From Caproicibacter sp046707225 (GTDB lineage Bacteria; Bacillota; Clostridia; Oscillospirales; Acutalibacteraceae): a stretch of DNA of 64,000 nucleotides. Within the stretch, counting starts at the first letter, position 1. Each line of letters starts with the position of its first letter. Below, piece by piece: positions 1 to 6,857 of the stretch. The DNA lies in assembly GCF_046707225.1 (NCBI RefSeq), contig NZ_JBJKOP010000036.1, positions 1 through 64,000 of the forward strand. Direction: 5' to 3'. The notes below the pieces were generated by a model that saw only the letters and a list, made by a program, of their open reading frames with translations, was not told the DNA's origin and did not search any database. Position numbers and translations under genes: made by a program.

Positions 1-363
1 AGCTTAGCACTGCCGTGTCTGTTTGACCGTTTATCTCGCAGAATTTTCAACAAAAATATCGAAATCGCTGACTTTTCAACAGAAAAAGGAGCTGCCCCAA
101 AACTTTCGTTTTGCAACAGCCCCTTTCCTCATGCAACTTTTATGCTGGGTTCATTTTAAGTCAACATCCCTCGCTTACACTGGTCGTATCATCAACCTTT
201 GGGGGAAAGCCATGAAAGCGATACCAGGTATTCATCATCCGATCCAAAACAGAATTAAGATCACACTGGCATATGATCCTGCTGACCGGGATCTGACGGC
301 AGCAGGCGGGATGGCTATGACGCGGCCTGCGCTGCGGATTTTTTATCACGCCGCGCAGTCAAT
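1..363. other. Gene-free left edge; no supported gene
   Basis: I find no credible gene here. Open frames exist on both strands but have no ribosome-binding site and no recognisable protein. The recognisable part of the downstream acetyltransferase begins at about 364, so this stretch replaces that gene's missing 5' third. The only structured element is the hairpin at 84-126. Confidence 0.5.
84..126 (-). terminator. Hairpin, probable minus-strand terminator
   Basis: A two-part inverted repeat has an inner perfect stem CAAAAC-TTTC-GTTTTG and outer arms AAAGG.GCTG / CAGC.CCTTT. Read on the minus strand it ends in a CTTTTTC tract, typical of Rho-independent terminators. No minus-strand gene to its right is recognisable, so it may be a leftover of a lost gene. 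Confidence 0.5.
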
Positions 364-932
364 ATGATCAGCGGCAAAAGCATCCTCTTGGAAAAGCTGC
401 TGCCCTTTTTTCCGGACCGAACAGGCAAGAAGACTTACATGGCGAGGCTTGACGGGGTGAAAAGTATGTTTCCAACGCCCGATGATTCCTCTTTGCTCCG
501 CCTGAAACCGGATGATGCGGCCGAGCTTGTTCGCCTGTATTTACAAATTGAGGAATTTCAGTCCACATATGCCGGAAGAGAGAAAAAGCGGCGGAGGAGC
601 TGAAAATCAACCTCTCCGCCGGCGGGCGCTGTTGGGGTGTGTTTCAAAACGGGCGATTGGTTGCGGCGGCCTCCTCATCGGCAGAAAATTCCAGATCCGC
701 GATGATCATCGGTGTCGCGACTTTGCCGGATGTCAGGCGCAAGGGACTGGCCGGCGGTCTGGTCAGCAAGCTCTGCGGCGAGCTTTTCAGCGAAGGAAAA
801 CAGTTTGTGTGCCTTTTTTATGATAATCCTTTGGCCGGACGCATCTACCGGAAAATCGGGTTTCAGGAATCAGGCGAGTATATGATGATTAAGGGAACAC
901 AGGGAAAGCAATCTGAAAGGAAAGCCGATTAG
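364..932 (+). pseudogene. GNAT acetyltransferase remnant, 5'-truncated and frameshifted
   Basis: Two adjacent frames read as one GNAT-family N-acetyltransferase. The first (364 to about 585) carries a mid-protein region ending in IEEFQSTYAGREKK. The second continues from about 588 as AAEELKINLSAGGRCWG and carries the acetyl-CoA-binding core (AENSRSAMIIGVATLP, RRKGLAGGLVSKLC) and the C-terminal FYDNPLAGRIYRKIGF. Adding one A to the A5 run at 583-587 joins the frames exactly, so there is a single-base deletion, real or a sequencing error. Family members are usually near 260 residues and begin roughly 90 residues earlier; that part is absent and there is no ribosome-binding site before 364. I read it as a decayed gene. 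The acceptor substrate cannot be predicted. Confidence 0.8.
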
Positions 933-949
933 CGGTTGTACGGAGAAAA

Positions 950-989
950 GAGAGGAGACTGCCCGGTTCGGGCGGCCTCCTCTCTTTTT
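950..989 (+). terminator. Rho-independent terminator after GNAT remnant
   Basis: Stem AGAGGAG...CTCCTCT with an inner GCCCG-GTT-CGGGC hairpin, followed by TTTTT. It separates the remnant from the convergent AraC gene. Confidence 0.8.
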
Positions 990-1019
990 CACACGGTGCT
1001 TGCTTCGTCTTGCTAGATG

Positions 1020-1913
1020 TTACGGCCTTTCGATCCGATTGGATTTTATATAATCTCTTGGCGGAACCCCTTTGTATCTTTTGAATATTTCGGTATAATA
1101 GCTTGAATTCGAAAACCCGACGGACAGGGCGGCTTCCGTAATGGTTCTGTTCCGCAATAGAGGAAGACTTCGATCAATCCTGTATCGAAGCAAATACTCG
1201 AATGGGGATTCATGCATATATTCTTTGAAAAAATGGCTGCATTCACTTTTCGAAATATTCGCCGCCTGAGCAATATTGCTTAATGATATTTTTTTTGCGT
1301 AGTTTTGATGAATGAAATTTAAAATTACTTTTAACAGATCCACATTTTTATTTTGCGGATTTTCCTGCTTCAGATAGGCGCGATAATGCCGGTACAGGAT
1401 GCTCCAGGCTTTTAAAACCGCTGATTTTATTAAAAATTCATAACAGGGTCCTTTTTGCTGATAAAGTTGATCTGCCTCTTTTATTTTTGAAATAAATTCG
1501 CTGTTCCAATCATTGTCTTCCCGAAACAGGATGGACGTTAATGAGGTGCATTCCAGGATACTGCCGACATATTTCTCCCATAGCTCGCTGCCTGAGGGAC
1601 AGCAGATGGATGGGTCCATTGTAATTGCATGGTAAACGCACGGCTGGTCGCCGATGCTCCAGCCCATATGTAGCGCATTTGCGTTTACAAACAGGCAGTC
1701 TCCGGTCTCAATGATGTATTCCTTTTCATTTGCCTTATAAACCATCTTGCCTTCAAAGACCACGGCAAGCTCAATTTCCTTATGCCAATGGCAATTAAAT
1801 CGTTTGTTCTCATACTCAAGAATTTTTTCTTCCGAGATGCGGAAAGGAAACTCCGCCGTGCCGTGCTGTTTCAGTTCCCTCTGATTTCTGTCCGTATAAA
1901 TTATTTTTCCCAT
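1020..1913 (-). CDS. AraC-family transcriptional regulator
   Basis: A 297-residue regulator. The N-terminal half is an AraC-type cupin sensor (HWHKEIELAVVFEGKM, ETGDCLFVNANALHMGW). The C-terminal ~100 residues hold the paired helix-turn-helix, with LSNIAQAANISKSECSHFFK and the signature ending GFSNSSYYTEIFKRYKGVPPRDY. I chose the start at 1913 because AGGAG lies 8 nt before this ATG; an ATG 12 codons upstream has no such site. It is divergent from the HAD hydrolase at 2023 across about 110 bp and probably controls it or a sugar-related function. The ligand cannot be deduced. Confidence 0.9.
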   Translation of the reverse strand: MGKIIYTDRNQRELKQHGTAEFPFRISEEKILEYENKRFNCHWHKEIELAVVFEGKMVYKANEKEYIIETGDCLFVNANALHMGWSIGDQPCVYHAITMDPSICCPSGSELWEKYVGSILECTSLTSILFREDNDWNSEFISKIKEADQLYQQKGPCYEFLIKSAVLKAWSILYRHYRAYLKQENPQNKNVDLLKVILNFIHQNYAKKISLSNIAQAANISKSECSHFFKEYMHESPFEYLLRYRIDRSLPLLRNRTITEAALSVGFSNSSYYTEIFKRYKGVPPRDYIKSNRIERP

Positions 1914-2022
1914 GTTAAGCTCCTGCAATATTGTTATAAAAAGATGCAAGAACAGTATATTTTCGTTACTCTGTATGCATTATACTCGTATTTGAAAAAA
2001 GATTCAAGCGGGAGGGATCCAT

Positions 2023-2730
2023 ATGCCGAGGTCATTTGGGAGTAATCCGGTAATCGATCAGGTCGGTGTTATTTTTGATTTCAACGGAACTCTGTTCAGT
2101 GATTCCGACAAGCAGGAAAAGGCCTGGCGGACGTTCAGTAAACAAGAGTTTCACAGATCAATTACGGATGACGAATTCCAAAATTATATTCACGGCAGGA
2201 ATAATAATTTCATTATGCAATATTTGGCGGATCAGCCTCTGACAGAAAATCAAATCAGCGACATGGTAGAAAAAAAGGAAGCAATTTACCGCAATCTCTG
2301 CAAAGAAGACAAATCACATTTTCATTTGGCGTGCGGTGCGGTAAGACTTTTGAATGAATTGGCTTCCCGGCAAATTCCCCGCACAGTCGCCACCGCTTCC
2401 GGAAAAACGAATCTGGATTTTTATGTGAGCAGCTTTCAGCTGGAAAAATGGTTTGACATTCAGAAGGTCATCTACGATGACGGCATGATTCCGGGCAAAC
2501 CGAACCCGGATTTTTATATTCGCGCCTCTCAGGCCATAGCCGTACCCGCGAAGAACTGTATCGTGGTAGAGGATGCCGTATCGGGGATTCAAGCGGCCCA
2601 TTCCGCAGGAATTGGCAAGGTAATTGCGATTTGCCCCAGAAACAAACAGGAAATATTTGCGGAGATGCCGGAAGTGTATGACGTTATTTCGAATTTTTAT
2701 GAATTTGACAGATTTCTGCTGAGAATGTAA
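2023..2730 (+). CDS. HAD-superfamily hydrolase, beta-phosphoglucomutase-like
   Basis: A 235-residue soluble HAD phosphatase/phosphomutase of subfamily IA. Motif I is DFNGT (about residues 19-23), with the nucleophilic Asp but Asn where most relatives have the second, acid/base Asp. A helical cap follows (residues ~30-95), then motif II TVATASGKT, motif III around PGKPNPDFY, and motif IV VVEDAVSGIQAAHSAG. The missing second Asp is typical of phosphonatase-like or non-mutase members, so a plain phosphatase is more likely than a sugar phosphomutase. GGGAGGGATCCAT precedes the ATG. It is a single gene divergent from the AraC regulator. Confidence 0.85.
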   Translation: MPRSFGSNPVIDQVGVIFDFNGTLFSDSDKQEKAWRTFSKQEFHRSITDDEFQNYIHGRNNNFIMQYLADQPLTENQISDMVEKKEAIYRNLCKEDKSHFHLACGAVRLLNELASRQIPRTVATASGKTNLDFYVSSFQLEKWFDIQKVIYDDGMIPGKPNPDFYIRASQAIAVPAKNCIVVEDAVSGIQAAHSAGIGKVIAICPRNKQEIFAEMPEVYDVISNFYEFDRFLLRM

Positions 2731-2847
2731 CTTCGAAAAACGCTTCTCAGAGATATGAGGTTATTTAGCTTGATTCTCTCTTCGTACGGTGCACTGATTT
2801 ATACAATACGAACAAAAATGAAGGAGAATTATTTTAAAGAATTGATA

Positions 2848-2876
2848 TTGACGAATTTAATGAAATCGTCTATTAT
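2848..2876 (+). promoter_or_regulatory. Sigma-A promoter of the PTS unit
   Basis: TTGACG, 17 bp, TATTAT. It places the transcript start near 2883, upstream of the antiterminator and terminator hairpins. Confidence 0.7.
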
Positions 2877-2908
2877 TTTTTATAGAATTTAATATAAAAA
2901 GTATGTAA

Positions 2909-2925
2909 CTGATCCATCTGATCAG
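2909..2925 (+). promoter_or_regulatory. Ribonucleic antiterminator (RAT) hairpin
   Basis: Perfect hairpin CTGATC-CATCT-GATCAG. Its 3' arm shares bases 2921-2925 with the 5' arm of the terminator at 2921-2983, so only one can form. This is the layout of BglG/LicT targets, where the bound regulator stabilises the small hairpin and allows read-through. Confidence 0.7.
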
Positions 2926-2983
2926 GCATGAACTTTCACGAAGGTACCGAAAGGTATTTGTGATTGTCATGCCTGATTTTTTT
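2921..2983 (+). terminator. Leader terminator before antiterminator gene
   Basis: ATCAGGCATGA pairs with TCATGCCTGAT and is followed by seven T residues. It sits between the promoter and the BglG-type gene, forming an on/off switch with the RAT hairpin. Confidence 0.85.
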
Positions 2984-3072
2984 GCCATCGGACTCCTAAG
3001 CCACTGTAACCGGAAACGAAACGGAAGAAGCTGATGAACGGCTGTGAACCTGATCTGTTTGGAGGAATGCTT

Positions 3073-3900
3073 GTGGGCTTTAGTGTGGTGAAAGTGCTGA
3101 ACAATAACTCGGTATTGGTGCAGGATGTGAAGGGTGCGCAAATGGTTCTGATGAGCAAGGGGATCGGATTTGGCAAAAAAACGGGTGACGCGTTGGAGGA
3201 AGGAGGGGAAGAACGAAAGGTTTTTTATATCCTCGACAGCAGGCGAAACATGAGCAAACTGAGTCAGTTTTCATGGGAACAGAGCAGGGTGGAGCAGGTA
3301 ACCCGCGAAATTGTTGATATTGCCGAAAGAAGACTGAATGTTGAGAACGGAAACCTTTACGGGGCTCTTCTGGATCATATCACGTTTGCGATCGAATGTC
3401 TTCAGATGGATCTTCCCATCGACAATCCCTTTACCAGCGAAATTTCAATTCTGTATTGGGAGGAATACGATGTTGCCCAGATTGCGGCAGGAATCATCCG
3501 GGAGCGCCTTCAGGTTGAAATAGGCGAGGCGGAAACCGGTTTTATCGCGCTTCACCTGTATTCCGCACGCAGCAATAAGCAGATTGCCGCCGCAATGAAA
3601 AACACAAGGGTGTACAGTGAAATCCTTACTCTGATATCGAACTGTATGCACAGGGAGCTTGACAGCTCGTCTCAGGAGGTTAAAAGTTTTCTGTTAAGCC
3701 TAAACGGCCTGATTCGGAACGCCTCTCAGGGAAAGGAGCCCTCCATGCGTCTGAAAATACATGTAAAGTCCGAACTGAAACCATGCTGGAATACAGCGCT
3801 CCGGGTGGCCCGGCTGGTGGAGAAGGATCTGGGGGTTAGCCTTGGGGAAGACTCCGTTTCGTTTCTGGCGGTCGATATCCACCGAATGGTGCAATGGTAG
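3073..3900 (+). CDS. BglG/LicT-family transcriptional antiterminator
   Basis: A 275-residue RNA-binding antiterminator controlled by PTS phosphorylation. Order: CAT RNA-binding domain (VVKVLNNNSVLVQDVKG, GIGFGKKTGD, residues ~1-55), PRD1 (~65-170) and PRD2 (~175-275). PRD1 keeps both phosphorylatable histidines (LLDHITFAIE and FIALHLYSA). In PRD2 the positions matching LicT His207 and His269 are Ser (FLLSLNGLIR) and Asp (FLAVDIHRM). The start is the GTG 7 nt after GGAGG; an ATG overlapping that site is too close, and the CAT domain begins here. Its own leader carries the RAT/terminator pair, so it should be autoregulated and should control the downstream NagE-like gene. Confidence 0.9.
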   Translation: MGFSVVKVLNNNSVLVQDVKGAQMVLMSKGIGFGKKTGDALEEGGEERKVFYILDSRRNMSKLSQFSWEQSRVEQVTREIVDIAERRLNVENGNLYGALLDHITFAIECLQMDLPIDNPFTSEISILYWEEYDVAQIAAGIIRERLQVEIGEAETGFIALHLYSARSNKQIAAAMKNTRVYSEILTLISNCMHRELDSSSQEVKSFLLSLNGLIRNASQGKEPSMRLKIHVKSELKPCWNTALRVARLVEKDLGVSLGEDSVSFLAVDIHRMVQW

Positions 3901-3952
3901 GTATTTCGGGAAGATCCCGATTCCTATAAATAAATTTTTTGGGGGTAGAAAA

Positions 3953-5413
3953 ATGGAAAAAAGTCATTCGGGAATCCTGTCGTCACTGCAAAAACTCGGC
4001 AAGGCCCTGATGCTGCCGATCGCGACGCTGCCGATCGCGGGCATTCTGCTTCGGCTCGGCCAAAGCGATTTGCTGAACATTCCGCTGATCATGAATTCCG
4101 GCAGCGCTTTGTTCGACAATCTTCCGCTTTTATTCGCCATCGGCATCGCAGTCGGGTTGGCGGTAGACAACAACGGGGCGGCCGGTTTGGCCGGAGCTGT
4201 GGCGTACTTTGTTCTGAATGCGTCGGCGCAGGCGGTAAACCACGCGCTGCAGGTCGGTACTTTCTTTATGCCGCAGAACGGCTGGCCGGAGGGGCTGACC
4301 GAAATCAACATGGCTCATTTCGGCGGAATTGTCGCCGGCGTGATCGCGGGTTTGTGCTATAATAAGTTCAGAAGCACCAAACTGCCGGATTGGCTCCAGT
4401 TCTTCGGCGGCCGCCGTTTTGTTCCGATTGTCACGGGGGGATGCTCCATTGTAATCGGCATTCCGCTGGGCCTTGTCTGGCCGTACATCCAGAAAGGCCT
4501 TGATACCGCCGCCGTATGGATGACCACCAGCCACGGCGCTGGCGAGTTTCTCTATGGCTTTCTGAACCGCCTGCTGCTTCCGTTCGGCCTTCATCACATT
4601 ATCAATACGGCGGTCTGGTTTAATTTCGGTACTTACACGGATCCCACGACCGGAAAGGCAGTGTCGGGCGACCTGTGGCGCTTTTTCGCGGGAGACCCCA
4701 ACGGCGGTGTGTTTACGGCCGGATTTTTCCCGATTATGATGTTTGCTCTTCCGGCCGCGGCTTTGGCCATGTATGTATGCGCCAAGAAAGAAAATAAGGC
4801 CGTTGTCGGCGGCGCTCTTTTCTCCGTGGCGTTTACCGCGTTTCTCTGCGGGATTACGGAGCCGATCGAATTCATGTTCATGTTTCTCGCTCCGGGCCTG
4901 TTTGCTATCCATGCCGTACTGACCGGCCTTTCCCTTGTAGTCTGCAACCTGTTCGGGATTCGCGACAGCTTTACGTTTTCCGCCGGACTGTTCGACTATG
5001 TTATCAACTGGGGCAAGGCGGAAAACCCGCTGCTCATCATTCCAATCGGCCTTGTTTTCGCCGTTGTCTATTTCTTCCTGTTTGTGTTTGTCATCAAGAA
5101 GTTTGACCTGAAGACTCCGGGTCGGGAGGAGGACGAGGAATCTGCAAGTTTTTCACAGCTTGTCGATAAAAGCGGGTTTGACGAGGTGGCCAGACAGTAC
5201 ATAGAGTTGCTTGGCGGCGCGAAAAATATCAAGGAGATCAGTTCCTGCATTACCCGTATCCGCCTGGTTTTGGACAGCAATAAGGAGCTGGATGAACGGG
5301 CTTTCAAGGGGTTGGGCGCCTCCGGTGTTATGAAGGCGGGAAATCAGGTAACGCAGATTATTGTGGGAACAAAGGCGGAGCTTTTGGTCGACGCAATGAA
5401 AAAACAGCTTTGA
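3953..5413 (+). CDS. nagE: PTS EIICB permease, N-acetylglucosamine type
   Basis: A 486-residue membrane permease that imports and phosphorylates a sugar. The EIIC domain (residues ~10-385) carries the NagE/glucose-family segments FFGGRRFVPI, GLHHIINTAVWF, FFAGDPNGGVFTAGFFPIMM and GITEPIEFMFMFLAP. The EIIB domain (~415-486) has the phosphocysteine in SSCITRIRL. The closest match by eye is N-acetylglucosamine EII, judging by WRFFAGDP; glucose cannot be excluded. There is no fused EIIA; the separate EIIA at 5620 probably supplies it. GGGGGTAGAA precedes the ATG. It lies 52 bp after the antiterminator gene in the same RAT-controlled transcript. Confidence 0.88.
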   Translation: MEKSHSGILSSLQKLGKALMLPIATLPIAGILLRLGQSDLLNIPLIMNSGSALFDNLPLLFAIGIAVGLAVDNNGAAGLAGAVAYFVLNASAQAVNHALQVGTFFMPQNGWPEGLTEINMAHFGGIVAGVIAGLCYNKFRSTKLPDWLQFFGGRRFVPIVTGGCSIVIGIPLGLVWPYIQKGLDTAAVWMTTSHGAGEFLYGFLNRLLLPFGLHHIINTAVWFNFGTYTDPTTGKAVSGDLWRFFAGDPNGGVFTAGFFPIMMFALPAAALAMYVCAKKENKAVVGGALFSVAFTAFLCGITEPIEFMFMFLAPGLFAIHAVLTGLSLVVCNLFGIRDSFTFSAGLFDYVINWGKAENPLLIIPIGLVFAVVYFFLFVFVIKKFDLKTPGREEDEESASFSQLVDKSGFDEVARQYIELLGGAKNIKEISSCITRIRLVLDSNKELDERAFKGLGASGVMKAGNQVTQIIVGTKAELLVDAMKKQL

Positions 5414-5619
5414 CGGGTGTATCCGCGGCCGCTTTTTGACCTGAGGCGCGAAAAGCCTTCTGGCGGCGTAACCGGCTTTCGGCCCTATAAAAATCGGGCG
5501 TATGCATCGATGAAAAAGGGCCGCGCCGGTTCTCTGGATCATGTAAAATCGTTTTATGAACGCTTATAACGCTGTTATTTTTTATAATAATGATTCATCT
5601 TTGTTTTCGGAGGTTGACT

Positions 5620-6099
5620 ATGGGATTATTCGGCACAAGATTCAGAAAGCTTGAAATGATGGCTCCGCTCAGTGGAAAGGTCGTTCCGATCACCGAAGCG
5701 CCGGACAGTGTTTTTTCTAATAAGGTACTTGGAGACGGGGTTGCAGTGGTTCCCAGCAGCGGAAAAGTGCTTTCGCCCGTTTCCGGAACAATCGTTCAAA
5801 TTGCGCATTCTCTTCATGCGATTTGTCTTCAGAGCGACGACGGCGCCGAGATTCTGATTCACCTGGGCGTTGATACCGTCAGCCTGGAGGGCAAAGGCTT
5901 CACTTGTTTTGTCAGGGAAGGGCAACATGTGGGTGTGGGGGAAAAGCTGATGGAGATGAACCTGGAATTGATCAAAGCTAAGGGTTTGAGCACGGTTTCC
6001 CCCTGCATTATCACTAATATGGATCGGATGAAGGACTTATCCATGAAATACGGCGATGCGGTCGCCGGTGAGACGGTTGTAATGACTTATAAGGAATAA
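5620..6099 (+). CDS. PTS EIIA, glucose family (Crr-like)
   Basis: A 159-residue cytoplasmic phosphocarrier that passes phosphate from HPr to EIIB. Both active-site histidines of the EIIA-Glc family are visible: one in SLHAICLQSDDG, and the phosphorylated one in ILIHLGVDTVSLEGKGF. The N-terminal half has the usual PLSGKVVPI...PDSVFSNKVLGDGVAV. Its start has GGAGG 7 nt upstream. Located 206 bp after the EIICB gene, it probably serves that permease. No convincing terminator was found in the gap before it. Confidence 0.9.
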   Translation: MGLFGTRFRKLEMMAPLSGKVVPITEAPDSVFSNKVLGDGVAVVPSSGKVLSPVSGTIVQIAHSLHAICLQSDDGAEILIHLGVDTVSLEGKGFTCFVREGQHVGVGEKLMEMNLELIKAKGLSTVSPCIITNMDRMKDLSMKYGDAVAGETVVMTYKE

Positions 6100-6128
6100 A
6101 AGAAAGCTGCGGCTTCCAGTACCTCTGG

Positions 6129-6200
6129 ATGGAGGTGATTACTACATGCTGTTCGGAAGAATCCGGCGGCAAAGTAATTTTTGAAAGGGAAAATGAGTGA
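6129..6200 (+). other. Overlapping short ORFs with strong SD before HPr-like gene
   Basis: A strong Shine-Dalgarno GGAGGTGATT (6131-6140) lies 5 nt before an ATG at 6146 that opens a 12-codon frame (MLFGRIRRQSNF). A second frame from ATG 6129 (23 codons, MEVITTCCSEES...) stops at TGA 6198-6200, overlapping the HPr ATG as TGATG. A small hairpin (CCAG-TACCT-CTGG) precedes the SD. This resembles leader or toxin-mRNA starts such as Firmicutes holin-like type I toxins, but the toxin body is absent. Translation is unproven. Confidence 0.3.
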
Positions 6201-6457
6201 TGCGGAGATTTGAATACACGATTTCGGTTCCGGAGGGGCTCCATGCCCGACCGGCCGGCCTGTTGGCGCGGTGTGCGCAGGAATGCAGCTGTGAAGTACT
6301 GATTTCTCTTAGGGATAAAACGGTAAATGCAAAAAGACTGTTTGCGGTGATGGGCCTGGGCGTCAGGCAGAATGATATCGTTACGGTACAAGTGGAAGGT
6401 GATAACGAGGCGGAGGAATGCGAAAAGCTGAAATCATTCTGCCGGGATACGTTATAA
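6197..6457 (+). CDS. HPr-like PTS phosphocarrier lacking regulatory Ser46
   Basis: An 86-residue HPr-domain protein. The phosphorylatable histidine is present in GLHARPAGLL. The segment that holds regulatory Ser46 in Gram-positive HPr (KSIMGVMSLG) reads KRLFAVMGLG, so Ser46 is Arg and HPr kinase could not phosphorylate it. This is the reverse of Crh, which keeps Ser46 but lacks the histidine. GTG 6197 or ATG 6200 may start it, with AAAGGGA upstream. Being next to the EIIA and EIICB genes, it probably serves this PTS outside CcpA control; the housekeeping ptsH is presumably elsewhere. Confidence 0.88.
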   Translation: MMRRFEYTISVPEGLHARPAGLLARCAQECSCEVLISLRDKTVNAKRLFAVMGLGVRQNDIVTVQVEGDNEAEECEKLKSFCRDTL

Positions 6458-6467
6458 AAATGTTACA

Positions 6468-6509
6468 AAAATACCCGCTGCCTCAGCTTTAAGAGACAGC
6501 GGGTATTTT
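6468..6509 (+). terminator. Terminator ending the PTS unit
   Basis: AAAATACCCGCTG and CAGCGGGTATTTT form a 13-bp perfect stem. It is symmetrical enough to work in both directions and separates the PTS unit from the tRNA. Confidence 0.85.
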
Positions 6510-6587
6510 GGAAGATCTAATAAGCAACGAAAAAATCCACAAGCAAAATTCCGTTCGGCATGAACAGAATATCGTTGTGGATTTGAA

Positions 6588-6674
6588 TGGCGGAGAGGAC
6601 GTGACTCGAACACGCAACACCTTGCGGTGCACCACATTTCCAATGTGGCTCCTTACCAATTAGAATACCTCTCC
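6588..6674 (-). tRNA. tRNA-Ser (GGA)
   Basis: On the minus strand: acceptor GGAGAGG, anticodon arm CCACA-TTGGAAA-TGTGG giving anticodon GGA, the long variable arm typical of serine tRNAs, T arm GCGTG-TTCGAGT-CACGT, acceptor CCTCTCC, G discriminator and encoded CCA. It reads UCC/UCU codons. 87 nt including CCA. Confidence 0.95.
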
Positions 6675-6712
6675 AACTGGCACATCGGACGATTTTCCCG
6701 ACCGGCTTTACT

Positions 6713-6741
6713 ATTATAACGAACCTTTCTTAAAAAATCAA
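6713..6741 (-). promoter_or_regulatory. Promoter of tRNA-Ser
   Basis: On the minus strand: TTGATT, 17 bp, TATAAT, about 39 bp before the tRNA 5' end. Confidence 0.75.
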
Positions 6742-6790
6742 CCCTTTCCTGTATAAAATTTGGGATTGGGCGAAAAAATGTTTTTTAGCC

Positions 6791-6819
6791 TTGCGGTTTG
6801 GAAAACATTGATATAAAAT
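6791..6819 (+). promoter_or_regulatory. Probable asnS promoter
   Basis: TTGCGG, 17 bp, TAAAAT, upstream of the asnS ribosome-binding site. Confidence 0.5.
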
Positions 6820-6857
6820 GATGATAGTTATCGATTTTAACAGGAGGATCGGGGAAT

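Noticed and set aside
23..367. 114-residue open frame at the left edge
   Set aside because: No ribosome-binding site, no recognisable protein features, passes through the hairpin at 84-126.
583..587. Programmed ribosomal frameshift in the GNAT remnant
   Set aside because: No downstream pseudoknot or stop-codon arrangement is evident, and the gene also lacks its 5' end; decay or sequencing error is simpler.
4130..4912. 260-residue minus-strand frame inside nagE
   Set aside because: Antisense to a clear EIIC domain; composition is a by-product of its codon bias.
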